Assembly: GCA_024663395.1 (NCBI GenBank)
Contig: JANFAH010000073.1
Location: 62,001 to 126,000 of the forward strand
Reading direction: 5' to 3'
Source of the DNA: Pisolithus tinctorius
Lineage: Eukaryota; Basidiomycota; Agaricomycetes; Boletales; Pisolithaceae
DNA length: 64,000 bases
A program made the position numbers and the translations under genes. Below the pieces are notes generated by a model that did no database searches, had not been told where the DNA came from, and saw only the letters and a program-made list of their open reading frames with translations. Positions 32,574-43,115 of the stretch are shown here, piece after piece (positions within the stretch are counted from its first letter, which is position 1; each line of letters begins with the position of its first letter).

Positions 32574-34208
32574 TGTGAGTCAAAGTGTGGAAAGCTGGTG
32601 TAAACCAACAAATCCAACACCAAAGACAAATACAAGCAAGTGGTGGTTTACCTCCGCAGAACCTGGAGGGCAGAGAAACCTGATGTGGGGGGAGGGACTT
32701 CAAGTAGAGTGCTCCTGGCACAAGTTGTCGACGAGTTACGCAGGAGTGGATGGATGACTAAGCAGGTGTGCTGACAGAGCACAGATGATACTTCAGATGA
32801 ATGAATGAAGGTAGATAGACCCTTGATGGAGCCTCAACTACCAATGATACGAATGAAGACAGATAGACTCTCCCAAATGAGCCTCAACTGTCAATGACAA
32901 GATAGGCACTGAACTGACTGCTGGACTGCTTCTGATTGCTTCTGATTGCTAAGTACATGGGGGTTTATATACTGAGGGGGGAGCATAGCTTGTGACAAAC
33001 AAGGCACAAACACTTGGTAAGTAATGAGTAAGGACTGAATAATCATGATGAGTAAGCAAGAAATGAAAAGTAAGCAAGCACAGAGGATTGGTAAGTATTG
33101 GCAATGAACAAGTCAGGATAGTCAAAATATCACAAATGAGTCAAATAGAATCAGAAACTGAGTAAGCACACTGATATCACATTAGGGGGTGGCGATGCAA
33201 GTTAGATCTCGGCAGAGACATCTCTAGATCCAAAGACAGCATGACAGATGGACAGTGTTTCCAGACAGGGAAGTATTAATTCCAGAATTGAAGGGCATGA
33301 GTCAGGTGTCAAAGGGGGCTAGGGCATTGGGGGTCTGTGGGGCAATGAGAGCATACACGATTGTGTCTCCCACCCTTCCATCCTCTCAGCAAAGTCAACA
33401 AAAACTTCATGAATGGGCTCTGATGGAGGAGGAGGAGAAGGGGGACGTCTTCTGCTGGATCTTGCAGTAAGAAGGCAAGATGCATGTCATACTCATCATG
33501 AATGCAATCAGGGAGGCTGGAGGACAGTAGATTATACTGCAGCTGTCGCAATGTGGGAAGAATGATGGACAAGACTGGAATAAAGACAGTGCAGGGAGCA
33601 GGGAGGAATGATCCATATGCTTCATCAACCAGGGAGACTGAAATGACCACATAAGACCTTTCTAACTGAGTGACAGACCTGAGGCGACCAAAGAATGTCC
33701 TTCTGGAAGTCATACTGACAAGGAGAACACGCTGACCAAGCTGCATGGGATGAGATGGGGCTGACAACGATGGGATGAACCAGGGGGCTTCAGGATGGAA
33801 GCTGGTGGGAACACCTGGCAGATATACATAGCCACTGTCTCTGGCAAATGAGACAAGCAAGATGATCGATGAAGAGGTGGCCATGATTGATGGACTTAGC
33901 GAAATGAGCATCTGATGGATGGACTGTAGAAACACACAGGGTGCGAGGATCCTCTCCAAATTTGGAAGGAAGAATCGTGGGGCTGAGCACTTTAAGCGAG
34001 CATGCGAACGGAGTTGATATCTTTGGAAATGGTGGAGATACAACGAAAACCGAAATGCCATACACGGGTGCTAAAAACCTTTAACATGTGCTTAACTCAC
34101 TTCCTCTTTTCTCTTTAGCACTGATGACTCGTTCTTGTGCAAAGGATGACTGTTAACATCCAACAGTCTTTCTATGCATGAGGCCTTTAGTCTTCATCTG
34201 CATGCTTG
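32574..34208 (-). repeat. gypsy-4 5' LTR, main part
   Basis: Direct repeat of 23172-24780 and interrupted at 34208 by copia-2. The remaining 81 bases resume at 39081. A palindrome copy lies at 32718-32741. Confidence 0.88.
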
Positions 34209-34551
34209 TGTAACAGGGAGCGATGAAAATGACTAAAAGCAAACGAGCGACTCAGTCTCAGGGATACGATGACTAAGATTAGGAGTACCTAAAAGCAAAC
34301 GAGCGACTACGGTAGATGAGAACAAGTGGTAGTGAAAGTAGGTAGTTGGGCTCACCTCAGTCTCGGGATACGATGACTGAGGTGCCCAGTTATGAGTGGA
34401 TGACATTTATACCCTATAGTGGCTATGTACGACCGGGGTTGTAAGTATCCGGACCGGTAAAAATTAGAGAATGCAATGTAGAGTCAATGTGCACAGGTAC
34501 GAGATAGACTTGCCAGTGCTAACCTCCAGATATCCCCAAATATCTCCAACA
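34209..34551 (-). repeat. copia-2 3' LTR
   Basis: A 343-bp repeat. It contains a 20-bp direct repeat (ctaaaagcaaacgagcgact) at 34233-34252 and 34289-34308. A polypurine tract (element strand CTTGAGGGGGAG, 34563-34552) adjoins it. Confidence 0.93.
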
Positions 34552-34564
34552 CTCCCCCTCAAGT

Positions 34565-37502
34565 CTAAGTGAGTCCGACCATCTCGACAAACTTTTGAAG
34601 TTTCGGGTGCACGAGCAGCTTAGTAAACATGTCAGCGACCATGGAATCTGTAGGGCAGTAGATAGGGATGACTTTATCCTCATCGATGGCGAGCCAAATG
34701 AAGTGATACCGGATGTCAATATGCTTTGTGTGTGGGTGGAACTTGTTGTTCATGGTGAGTGTGATGGCACCTTGGTTGTCACACATGAGAGGAGTTGGAA
34801 GGGTAACAGGTGCATGAATCTTGCTGAGGAGGTTGCGTAGCCACATAATGTCTTTGAGCGCATTTGTCATCGCGATGTACTTGGCCTCTGTAGATGAGAG
34901 TGCGACAATGTTCTGCTTGCAAGATCCCCAGGCAACCGGCATGCCTCCAAGCGAGACGACATGACCAGAGATGGAATGACGATGGGGTTGTGAGCCCCAA
35001 TCCACGTCAACATAGGCAATGATGCCTTCCTTGGGATCAGTGAGCTGGAGTGTGAAGTCGCATGTGCCCTTGAGGTAGCGGATGACCCGTTTTGTGGCTT
35101 CCCAATGTGTGCAGCCTGGATTCTGTAGAAATTGGGAGAGAATGGAAGTGGGGAAGGAAATTTCAGGACGAGAGCCAAGAGCAGCCATGCAAATGACCCA
35201 ACAATCTCCTTGTAGGGGACATTCTTCATTTTGGCGACAAGACGAGGAGTTGAGGGAGACTGGTTGCTGGATAAGACAGTGCCGGGTTCCATGGGTGTGG
35301 AGACAGCACTTGCATCTGACAACTCGAAGCGCTCAACCAGCGAGTCAATGTATGTCTGCTGCGAGATGGACAGCGTGTGTGCAGACCTGTTGTATTTAAC
35401 CTCATGCCCGAGCAAACCATTTGATCTCTCCAAGATCAGATATGTCAAATCGCTCCTTAAACCGTTCCTTTACCCAAGATATTGTTGCGATGGTATTTCC
35501 AGTAAGTGCCATGTCATCTGTTGAGACAGAGATGACAGACAACATCTCGGTGCCAAGCCTGAAGAAGACTGCATGATCGACTGATGACTGCGTGAAACTG
35601 ATTTCGCTGAAGAACTCGCAAAGGGTTGATACCATTCGAAACCAGCCTGTTTTGTGCCATAAAGACACTTAAGCAGCTTACAGACCTTGCCTTCCTGGCC
35701 AGGTTTGAGATAACCAGGCGGAGGGCGCATGTACACATTTTCAGTGAGTTCAGCATTGAGATATGCATTCTTAATGTCGATCTGGTGGATTTCCCAACCC
35801 TGGGAAGCAGCATTGACAAGTACGGCTCGGACGGATGGGAGTTTTGCAACAGCTGCGAAGGTTTCATTAAAGTCGATGCCTTCACGTTGTCGTTGTCCAT
35901 TTGCGACAAGTCGAGCTTTGTAGCGCAAGATATTGCCATTTTCGTCACGTTTTACTTTGAGGATAAAATGAGAGTCAATGATATTAGCACCAGGAGGGGA
36001 TTGACAAGCTCCCAAGTGCCCATCTTCTCGATTGCGGCAACTTCTTCACCCATGGCTGTATGCCATTTGTCTGCATTTGGTCCTCGAAGGGCTTCATCGA
36101 TAGACAGCTCATCACTTTCAATTGAAGTGATAGCATGTTCGACAGCATCCACAGCATCAACATCTGAACAGAATTCTTTGTCAGCATCAAGTTCAACCTC
36201 CCACATTGCATTAGCATGTGGTGGTGGGAAACTCTTGCTTACATAGAAGCCGGGTTCGTGAGATGAGGCTTTGCGAGGGAAACAAGGAGCTGGGACATTG
36301 AGTGGTGGAGCAGGTATGGTCTTGTCTTGTTGTGACGACAGCAAGCTCGGTGGGGTGGTTAGAGGTGATAGTGGCAATGGGACATCAGCAGGTAATGGTT
36401 CAGGAGGGTTTGACGACGTTGTTTGAAGGTCGACTATCTCAGTCTCCCCCTCGAACTCAACAACGTCTGGAGTTTGAGTAGAAGCTCCTGGAGTTTGCCC
36501 AATCTCTTCTGGGGCAAAGTGTACATTTCACTTGACAGATACTCAGCGAGTTTCTGGCCAATAGATCCTGTAGCCTTTGCTTTGTGAGTCATAGCCAACA
36601 AACCTGGCCTCTTTGGCCTGCTTGTCAAGCTTTCCTGCACTCTCGAGTTGGACAAAAACTTTGCATCCAAAGCAGTGAAGGTCAGAGAGGTTGGGCTTGT
36701 GCCCATGGACCATTTCATAGGGGGTCTTGTTGATGAGAGCGCGAGTTGGAGAGTGGTTCTTGAGGTACGTGGCATGATTAATGGCCTCTGCCCAGAGTGT
36801 GTGTGGGAGACCTGCACCAATAAGAAGTGCATGTACCTGCCCAACAAGGGTGTGATTTGCCCGTTCTGCAACACCATTCTGCTGGGGTGAGTCATGCACA
36901 GTCAACTCGAGTTGGATGCCTCTATTTGCAAAGTATCCTTTAGCATCGTTGCTCAGATACTCACCACCTCGATCACATCGTATGAATTTGACCTTGGTGT
37001 CATCATGCTGATTAAGGACATATTAGACATGGTCTTGAAGAGCTGCGAAGACGAGACTCTTCTTCTTGACAAAGGTAACCATTGTTTCACGTGAGAAGTC
37101 GTCAGTGAAGGAAACGTAGTATAGTTTTCCTCGGAGTGATGCAACCCAAGCAGGACCCCACACATCAGTGTGTATCCATTCACCATATTTTGTGGCACGG
37201 GTGTTTGACTCGGCAGGAAAAGGAACACGAGTGATCTTCACCCTGACACATGTTTCACAGAAGTTGTTGTCAGGCTGGGAGGCAATCTCGATGCCTTCTA
37301 CCATGCCATTAGATACCATAGTCCTTGTAGCACTGAATGACATATGGCCCATGCATTCGTGCAAGTGTCGAAGGGACATGCGAGTGGTGGCTGCGACCTC
37401 AATGGCTGTGGCAACATTATACAGGCCATTGACCTTGGGGATGCAGGCTACGAGCACACTAGATGGCTCAGGGGACCAGATTTCACAGAAACCTTTGATC
37501 AT
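34565..37502 (-). pseudogene. copia-2 pol: IN-RT-RH
   Basis: GAG-pre-integrase HLHECMGHMS and CETCVRVK, then integrase (HTDVWGPAWVASLRGKLYYVSFTDDFSR; GVAERANHTLVGQVHALLIGAG). RT has YKARLVANGQRQREGIDFNETFAAVAKL, IDIKNAYLNAEL and GTKQAGFEWYQ. Its active site reads STDDM where YVDDM is usual. RNase H (35188-34565) is AYVDVDWGSQPHRHSISGHVVSLGG, SSTEAKYIAMTNALKDIMWLRNLL and DNQGAI, ending with MVADMFTKLL. Frameshifts occur near 35420, 35640 and 35990. Confidence 0.9.
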
Positions 37503-37520
37503 TCGAACAGAAAAGCCAGC

Positions 37521-38732
37521 TCAAGTGATGCGTGTGGTTGATATGAGGGTGAAAGCGATATCTGGAGCAAAAAGTGCATCCTTCAAGGTAACGTGGCTGC
37601 ACTCAGTTCCTTTAGGCAACTCGATGACAACATCGCCATGTCCAGTTGCATAGATGGTTCGTCCATCAGCGAGGTTGACAGGTTTTGGAGTAATGGGGGT
37701 AAATGATGTGAATTTTGCATGATCAGGACAAAAATGAGAACTTGCACCAGAGTCAACAATAGCACCACGCTGCTCAGCAGGGACAGAGAGGAGAGTGGCC
37801 TCGGGAAACAGGGTTGTTGTGGTGAATGCGAAATTGTCAGCAGGAGCTGTGGCTGTGTTGGCTGACTGTGTCGACTTCTGATGAGGACCCTGGCCCTCCT
37901 TTCCTCCCCCCTTTCGCCAACAATCCCTTGAGAGATGACCGACCTGATTGCAGCTAATACAAGTCTTGTTTGAGTTTTTCGACCTGCGATTGCGACGACC
38001 ATTCTTTGCAGAGGCATTGAGTGCTGCATCAGTTGTTGCTGACACATCCTTCCCAATGTTGCGGTGATCAGCCTCCTCAAGGACAACAGATATGATAGCA
38101 CTGGACGTGGGAGTCTGTCCAGAGGCACAGATTGCAGCAGTAGTAGTGCGCAAAAGGGTCCGGAAGGAATCAGGTAAGGAATTCATGATCATGGCTGAGA
38201 AATCACAATCATCAACTGGAGAGCCCATGCCAGCTAGTTCCTCCCGTAGTGTCATCATGGTAGTGAGGTGACTCCGCATGTCATCCCTTTCACCACATTT
38301 CATATTTTGCAGGCAAGATCAGATATCTACCTGCATCATGTCACTTTTAGTCTCGTAGATGGCCTGGATGGCCAACCAAATGTCAGCTAGGCAGTCAAGA
38401 TGCTGGACCTGTATTAAGATGCTATTTGGGATCGTAGCATATAACTGCTGGATTGCAAGCGCCTCCTTTTGCCTGAATGCATCAGAAAGGGCTAGACTCG
38501 TCTCAATCTCAGCTGGGGTCGCATCATGTGATTTGTCAGTGATCTGGATTTTACCAGTTTTGTCATCAACCAGTAGTGGCTGGGGAGTAGACACGGTGCC
38601 ATCAAGGTGGCAGGCAAGACCACATGCTGTCAATGACATCATGGTCTTCGTCTTATACTCTACCCAGTTTTTCTTGGTGAGTTTCGGCACGGCATATATG
38701 CCTGACGAGGTAGTAGCGACAGAGAGGCTCAT
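37521..38732 (-). pseudogene. copia-2 gag and protease
   Basis: The ATG at 38732 starts MSLSVATTSSGIYAVPKLTKKNWVEYKTKTMMSL. The frame runs to a TGA near 38319 (expected Arg) and continues KCGERDDMRSHLTTMMTLREELAGMG. A CCHC knuckle, CISCNQVGHLSRDC, and the protease motif IVDSGASSHFC follow in the same frame. Confidence 0.9.
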
Positions 38733-38736
38733 AACC
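38720..38736 (-). other. copia-2 primer-binding site, half initiator-tRNA type
   Basis: On the element strand the sequence right after the LTR is GGTTATGAGCCTCTCTG. Its first 11 bases equal those of copia-1 and complement the initiator tRNA-Met anticodon loop. Confidence 0.82.
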
Positions 38737-39080
38737 TGTAACAGGGAGCGACGAAAATGACTAAAAGCAAACGAGTGACTCAGTCTCGGAGATACGATGA
38801 CTAAGATTAGGAGTACCTAAAAGCAAATGAGTGACTACGGTAGATGAGAACAAGTGGTAGTGAAAGTAGGTAGTTGGGCTCACCTCAGTCTTGGGGATAC
38901 GACGACTGAGGTGCCCAGTTATGAGTGGATGACATTTATACCCTATAGTGGCTATGTACGACTGGGGTTGTAAGTATCCGGACTGGTAAAAATTAGAGAA
39001 TGCAATGTAGAGTCAATGTGCACAGGTATGAGATAGACTTGCCAGTGCTAACCTCCGGATATCCCCAAATATCTCCAACA
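38737..39080 (-). repeat. copia-2 5' LTR
   Basis: A 344-bp copy of 34209-34551. Differences seen are mostly G/A or C/T at former CpG sites (for example ggaccgg versus ggactgg). Confidence 0.93.
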
Positions 39081-39161
39081 GCTTAGGCATTGTGTGCAAC
39101 TTGTCAACAAGTTAGGCAGAGTCAGCTGTAACCATGTCCACAACACCTTTGGTGTGTGACA
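39081..39161 (-). repeat. gypsy-4 5' LTR, remainder after copia-2
   Basis: The last 81 bases match 24781-24861, including one palindrome copy (39094-39117, CpG-decayed). Confidence 0.88.
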
Positions 39162-39194
39162 GCACCTGGACTGTTTCCTCTTCTGAATGTTCTA

Positions 39195-39480
39195 TGTTAC
39201 CCACTTGTATGTCCTCCATCTACCCTTCATTCGTCATCTGGGAAGTTTTACTTGAAAATTTATGAGTCTCTGTATGTCAGTTCCAATTCTGGTTACTGTA
39301 CCTCTGTAGTAGTATAAAAGCATGTATCATACTCTGCCATTCCTCAGTATGAATATCAACTTAGTTCCTACTCCTTCTGTCTCTGACCTCTGTCTGTCAG
39401 AGTTACCTCTGACAAATCTGTCTGGTCTCTACCTCTGAAATACAAGGGCTGAGATTGTGCAAGGGGGTAGTGCACAAGCT
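39195..39480 (+). repeat. LTR-like fragment related to gypsy-3 LTR
   Basis: A TATAAAAG box (39315) is followed by AGTATGAATATCAACTTAGTTC, close to the gypsy-3 start region (AGCTGAATATCAATCTAGTTC). Then come attgtgcaagg and agtgcacaagctaa, which parallel the gypsy-3 R-U5. The edges are uncertain. Confidence 0.5.
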
Positions 39481-39900
39481 AAACCTGATGCCCTCACTCT
39501 GCTCCACCTTTACTTCAGTGGTCTTCATTCCTGCCAACACTCCACCAGTCAGAGTTCATTCTTTCTGTGTCAGACTTGCTTCTGGACCCCTCCCCAGACC
39601 TTGTCTAGCATCGGAGTTGGTCGGAGTAGGCCTGGACTTGACAACACCTTTCTCTCTATCTTTTTCTTTCTTTTCTTTCCTCTCTCTGCTTTTCCTTTCA
39701 CTTATATATATACCCTCTTCATCTCATATGAAACAAAACCATCCCTACTCATGAAACAACCCACACACAAAAAAAAAAAAATTCCATTCATCTCTCTCTT
39801 GTCAGTTCATTTTCTTTTCCTGCTCCTTTCTTAGCGATGATTCTGTTCAAAATACCGAAGGACACATCCAAAAGAAAATTCCACAGTGCATTTTCCATAC
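39481..39900. other. No recognisable gene
   Basis: Pyrimidine-rich sequence with TATATATA (39704) and a poly-A run (39771-39782). Nothing further can be supported. Confidence 0.4.
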
Positions 39901-39919
39901 TGTACATGTATTTACATGT

Positions 39920-41584
39920 CTCTGAGCTGATCCTTCAGCCTCTTCAGCTCCTTGCATCGCCCCACATTGCCAACAGCCCCAGCATCTGGTGGATCTGGGT
40001 CAACTCAAACTCCTCATCATCCACCCTACCCTCCAACAGTCAGATGTGCTCAGCAAGCGCCTTGTGTGTAGTCAATTTGCTCAGGTTTGCGACCAGCAGA
40101 GTTTCTTCAACTGGGGGAACTCCAGACTGGTCCTGTGTGCTGACATCAGGTGCAGGTGGATCATCCAATAATCTGGTTGGTCTGCCAAAGAGTCCACCAT
40201 TGCCAAGGTTCCCTGGATTGTCCATTGGTGGTGGAGTTGGCTCAGGGCAAGGTCAAGGTGCAGGGGTTGCTGATGGAAGGAAAAGAGGTGGTCGAGGTAC
40301 AGGAGGTGGAGGCATGTTCGAGGTCGAAGGGAGACTAGCACAAGGTGTTGGGTGCTTGGGAGATGGTTCGGAATTTTGCCTGGGAGGTGGTTTGCAAGCA
40401 GGGATTTGAAGTTTCAACCCAGTTGACACTGGAGTTTCAGTCATTGCCATTACCATTACTGATTTGACCCATTTATGTGACAGCCCAGCAGCTGTCTCTC
40501 CACTTCCAGCATTCTTGCACTGTGTTATGGTTCAGTGCCCTTGTTCTTCATGTTGCAGTCAGCTTGTACTCACCTTCCGACTCACTCTGAGTGACTGGCT
40601 GCACTTCTGCTTGGCCTGTCTACATTGCTTGCACAACTCCCCAGGTAGACCTTCACACTTGGCATTGACCTTTGCACACTCCCTGCATGGAAGGTTGGCT
40701 TTGGGTGTCAGAGTGCCAGTTTTCAATGGGTCAGGGTTGGGTGGGCAGTCAACTTCATCATTCTCCAGCTCATCAACTTTGTCTGTGGCCTGTGGAGTTT
40801 TTCTGAACATTAGCCATCGCACTTGGAGTTTCCTGGAGGGTAGGACATACCTTTTCCTTTCCCTTCCCCTTGCCTGTACTATCCATCTGTTGCCTCACTG
40901 GTCATCCAGTCCCCCTCAAAGACTCCCATGCTTCAGTGTTGCTGGGCACACAGCCTTGACCTTCACCTATTGCCGTTGCTGCCTGTCTGCATGTGTGCAT
41001 AGAAGGTTCTCTTGTCAACCTCTCTGCCTCAAGCTGTGCCCTCAACTATACCCTCTCCTGGTAGTCTTCAAAGATGTCATCCATGTGGATCTGTCTTTGC
41101 TCCACTGGGCACCAGAGGTCAGTGATGGTGATGGCACCCAGGACTAAAAGGTTTTGGCACATTGCAGATTCCTCAGTGTAGTCACACATACACTTGTCAT
41201 GAACCTTCAGTATGGTAATTCCATTGTTGTCAACATATTTCCACCATGAGCAAATGCTGGCCTGTGGAACTCTGTCAATGCATGACACACTGCAGTGGAA
41301 GGTTTACTCACCCAAGTCTTGTCCCAGTCCTCCACCCACATGTAGATCATATCCAATCTCTCCTCTGGCTGTGGCACTGCCTCAATCAGGTCCCAGACAT
41401 GCCCTAGAGCTGCAGCGAGTGCTGTGGTCGCCTGGTCCCTCATGCTGAACATGGGATGCACATCGTTGATGGAGTAAGCTTGCATAGTAGTTGGTGAGGG
41501 TAGCAAGTATCTGAGAACAAGGTGGTGGAGTAACAAGGGTGAATCTGATGATGAGATGGTTTCTGGGCAAGTTTTTAATTCCAC
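39920..41584 (-). pseudogene. Decayed Zn2Cys6-like gene (second relic)
   Basis: Pieces on the - strand run from MQAYSINDVHPMFSMRDQATTALAAALGHVWDLIEAVPQPEERLDMIYMWVEDW (41480 onward) to a cluster CRECAKVNAKCEGLPGELCKQCRQAKQKC (40690-40600; spacing C-x2-C-x6-C-x7-C-x2-C-x6-C, complete). A Pro-rich linker and a leucine-zipper-like end follow (LVANLSKLTTHKALAEHI, then CKELKRLKDQLR near 39965-39925). Frame changes probably include introns as well as decay. The LTR-like start at 41753 (+ strand) lies just beyond its 5' end, as expected if it was antisense cargo of a gypsy element. Confidence 0.6.
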
Positions 41585-41752
41585 AGGGCTGCTGCTGATG
41601 CATTATCTGGGTGCAGAGTTTTTGCTCAAACAAGGTGTGTGGCCAAACACAAGCCTTCTTCATTTACATCACCTTCTGAATCTCTGCTGCCCTTCTGTTG
41701 CAACTCAATGACCTCTGACTGAGGATGGTCAGCATTCAAAGACCCTGGGAGG

Positions 41753-42152
41753 TGTAGGGAGTGGTATACTCCCTGAGGCCAAAATAGGGATGCCAACACC
41801 AAAATTCTCCTGTTACCAACCATGTCTGTCATCTTCAGAATTATTACATCTGCCTCATGCATCTGCCTTGTGTGCTGCCTCACCCATCAAACCTTCAGAG
41901 CTCCCCTGTCCATCAATAACACACACCAGTCATCGTCCTGGAATTCCATGTCAACATCAACCTGACATATGTCTATCTGGAATTCTGCAGTCATGTCACT
42001 TCAACCTTCACCTCACCACATAGCCAGGAAACCATGCAGATCATCAGTAAAAACTCCAGTTACCCCTCTCATTCCTTTCCCATGAACCTTTCTCTGCAAT
42101 GTGAGAACCCCTTTGCATCTATGGCCTCTACCCTTCATGTTCCACTCCACAG
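41753..42152 (+). repeat. LTR 5' end with terminal hairpin
   Basis: After a pre-LTR segment like those near 1360 and 16230, the sequence starts TGTAGGGAGTGGTATACTCC, an inverted-repeat start. The right edge is not defined. Confidence 0.45.
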
Positions 42153-42320
42153 TGTAGGGAATGTAATTTCCCTACTAGGGGCATTGTTTTATTTTGTTCA
42201 TTTTATTTAGTTTTGATTCTAGGTGTTTTTTCTGCTAGTGGTACTAAGATTTTCGCATTTTGGTTGCTTAGTCAGCACTACCTAGCACTGGATGTAGTTA
42301 GTTTTTTTTGGAAAAAAATA
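42153..42320 (+). repeat. Second LTR-like start with hairpin
   Basis: TGTAGGGAATGTAATTTCCC followed by AT-rich sequence. It resembles the starts at 41753 and at 43107 (- strand), but no partner copy defines its end. Confidence 0.35.
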
Positions 42321-42321
42321 G

Positions 42322-42618
42322 ATGAGTTACCCTAAGACAAGAGACGAGTTTGAGCAGGTCATTTCCCTGCACCAAGACAGCCATAGAAGCCTTCAGATGA
42401 CTACCAGGATCCAGTCCCAGGCTATAGAAGCCCCTTTTGGCCTACTCTCTCCCCTCAGATCTCATCATTCCCTCAACCTCTCTCTCAAAATCTCATTTTC
42501 CTACAACAGTACAGTGTACACTTGTCCTGTTGGAAGATACCCATCTTTCCTGTTTGTCTTTCTCAGTTACTACTTTACAGTTTGTTTTCACATGTTGCTG
42601 TATGGCTTTGACATCTGA
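42322..42618 (+). CDS. Small unassigned ORF
   Basis: The frame starts MSYPKTRDEFEQVISLHQDSH and runs 98 codons. The first 60 residues look protein-like and helical; the rest is low-complexity. I do not recognise a family. It may be a fragment of an element-borne gene. Confidence 0.25.
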   Translation: MSYPKTRDEFEQVISLHQDSHRSLQMTTRIQSQAIEAPFGLLSPLRSHHSLNLSLKISFSYNSTVYTCPVGRYPSFLFVFLSYYFTVCFHMLLYGFDI

Positions 42619-43115
42619 CATGTCGCCCCCTTTGTTTTTTGGAATTTTGCTTTACCCACCCCACATTTCTCTGATCAGTGCCTTACTATCCATGTACTAT
42701 ATAATTCCACCTCAGCAACAAAAAAGAATGATCATCTTTTGGGACTCACAATCCATGTCATATGCAAGTCTAAAAGTTTTCAAAGTGTCCTTGCATACTC
42801 CACATCTGCTGCATATCTGTGTCTTTGCATCACTTGTGTCTACTGTGTCTTCTGCATCTTCATGTCCCTGATCTGCTAGTACCTCATTTCCCCTCTCATG
42901 CACCTAATTCATCTCAGAGTTACTTCATTGGGTCAAGATCCTCACCCAGAATTTCAAAAGCGAGTCTACTCCTACCCAATTCACCTACAGCTCTGCAGAA
43001 TTAAATTCTGTGCTACACATTCGTCTCCTCAACTGACTCTATCATTGTATTCTATGTCTCCTTCCCACTCAGCACCCCTTGGGTCGAGCCTAGGGATTTC
43101 CCCTACAGCTTTCCT

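Larger units (their letters stand above)
34209..39080 (-). mobile_element. copia-2: Ty1/copia element nested in gypsy-4 LTR
   Basis: The LTRs are 34209-34551 and 38737-39080, with TGTTGGAG...TGTTACA ends on the element strand. Flanking bases GCTTG (34204-34208) and GCTTA (39081-39085) are a 5-bp target duplication with one transition. Gag, protease, integrase, RT and RNase H follow in copia order on the - strand. The insertion is younger than gypsy-4, whose LTR it splits. Confidence 0.93.
23172..39161 (-). mobile_element. gypsy-4: long gypsy element, 5' LTR split by copia-2
   Basis: The left LTR is 23172-24861 (1690 bp), and the right LTR is 32574-34208 continued at 39081-39161. Ends are TGTGAGTC...GTGTGACA. 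Internal genes on the - strand run gag (32418-30797), protease (30588), reverse transcriptase, RNase H and integrase (to about 24900). The primer-binding site TGGAGCCCACC lies two bases inside the right LTR. No clear target duplication was found (GACCG on the left, GCACC on the right), so one end may have recombined. The integrase is the same family as gypsy-1. Confidence 0.85.

Noticed and set aside
35626..36246. 206-residue + strand ORF
   Set aside because: Shadow of the copia-2 reverse transcriptase on the - strand.
23167..39166. Target duplication for gypsy-4
   Set aside because: GACCG on the left and GCACC on the right do not match well enough; the end may have been changed by recombination.
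40464..41147. 227-residue + strand ORF
   Set aside because: Opposite to the Zn2Cys6 relic; leucine/cysteine-rich composition is that of a complementary-strand shadow.
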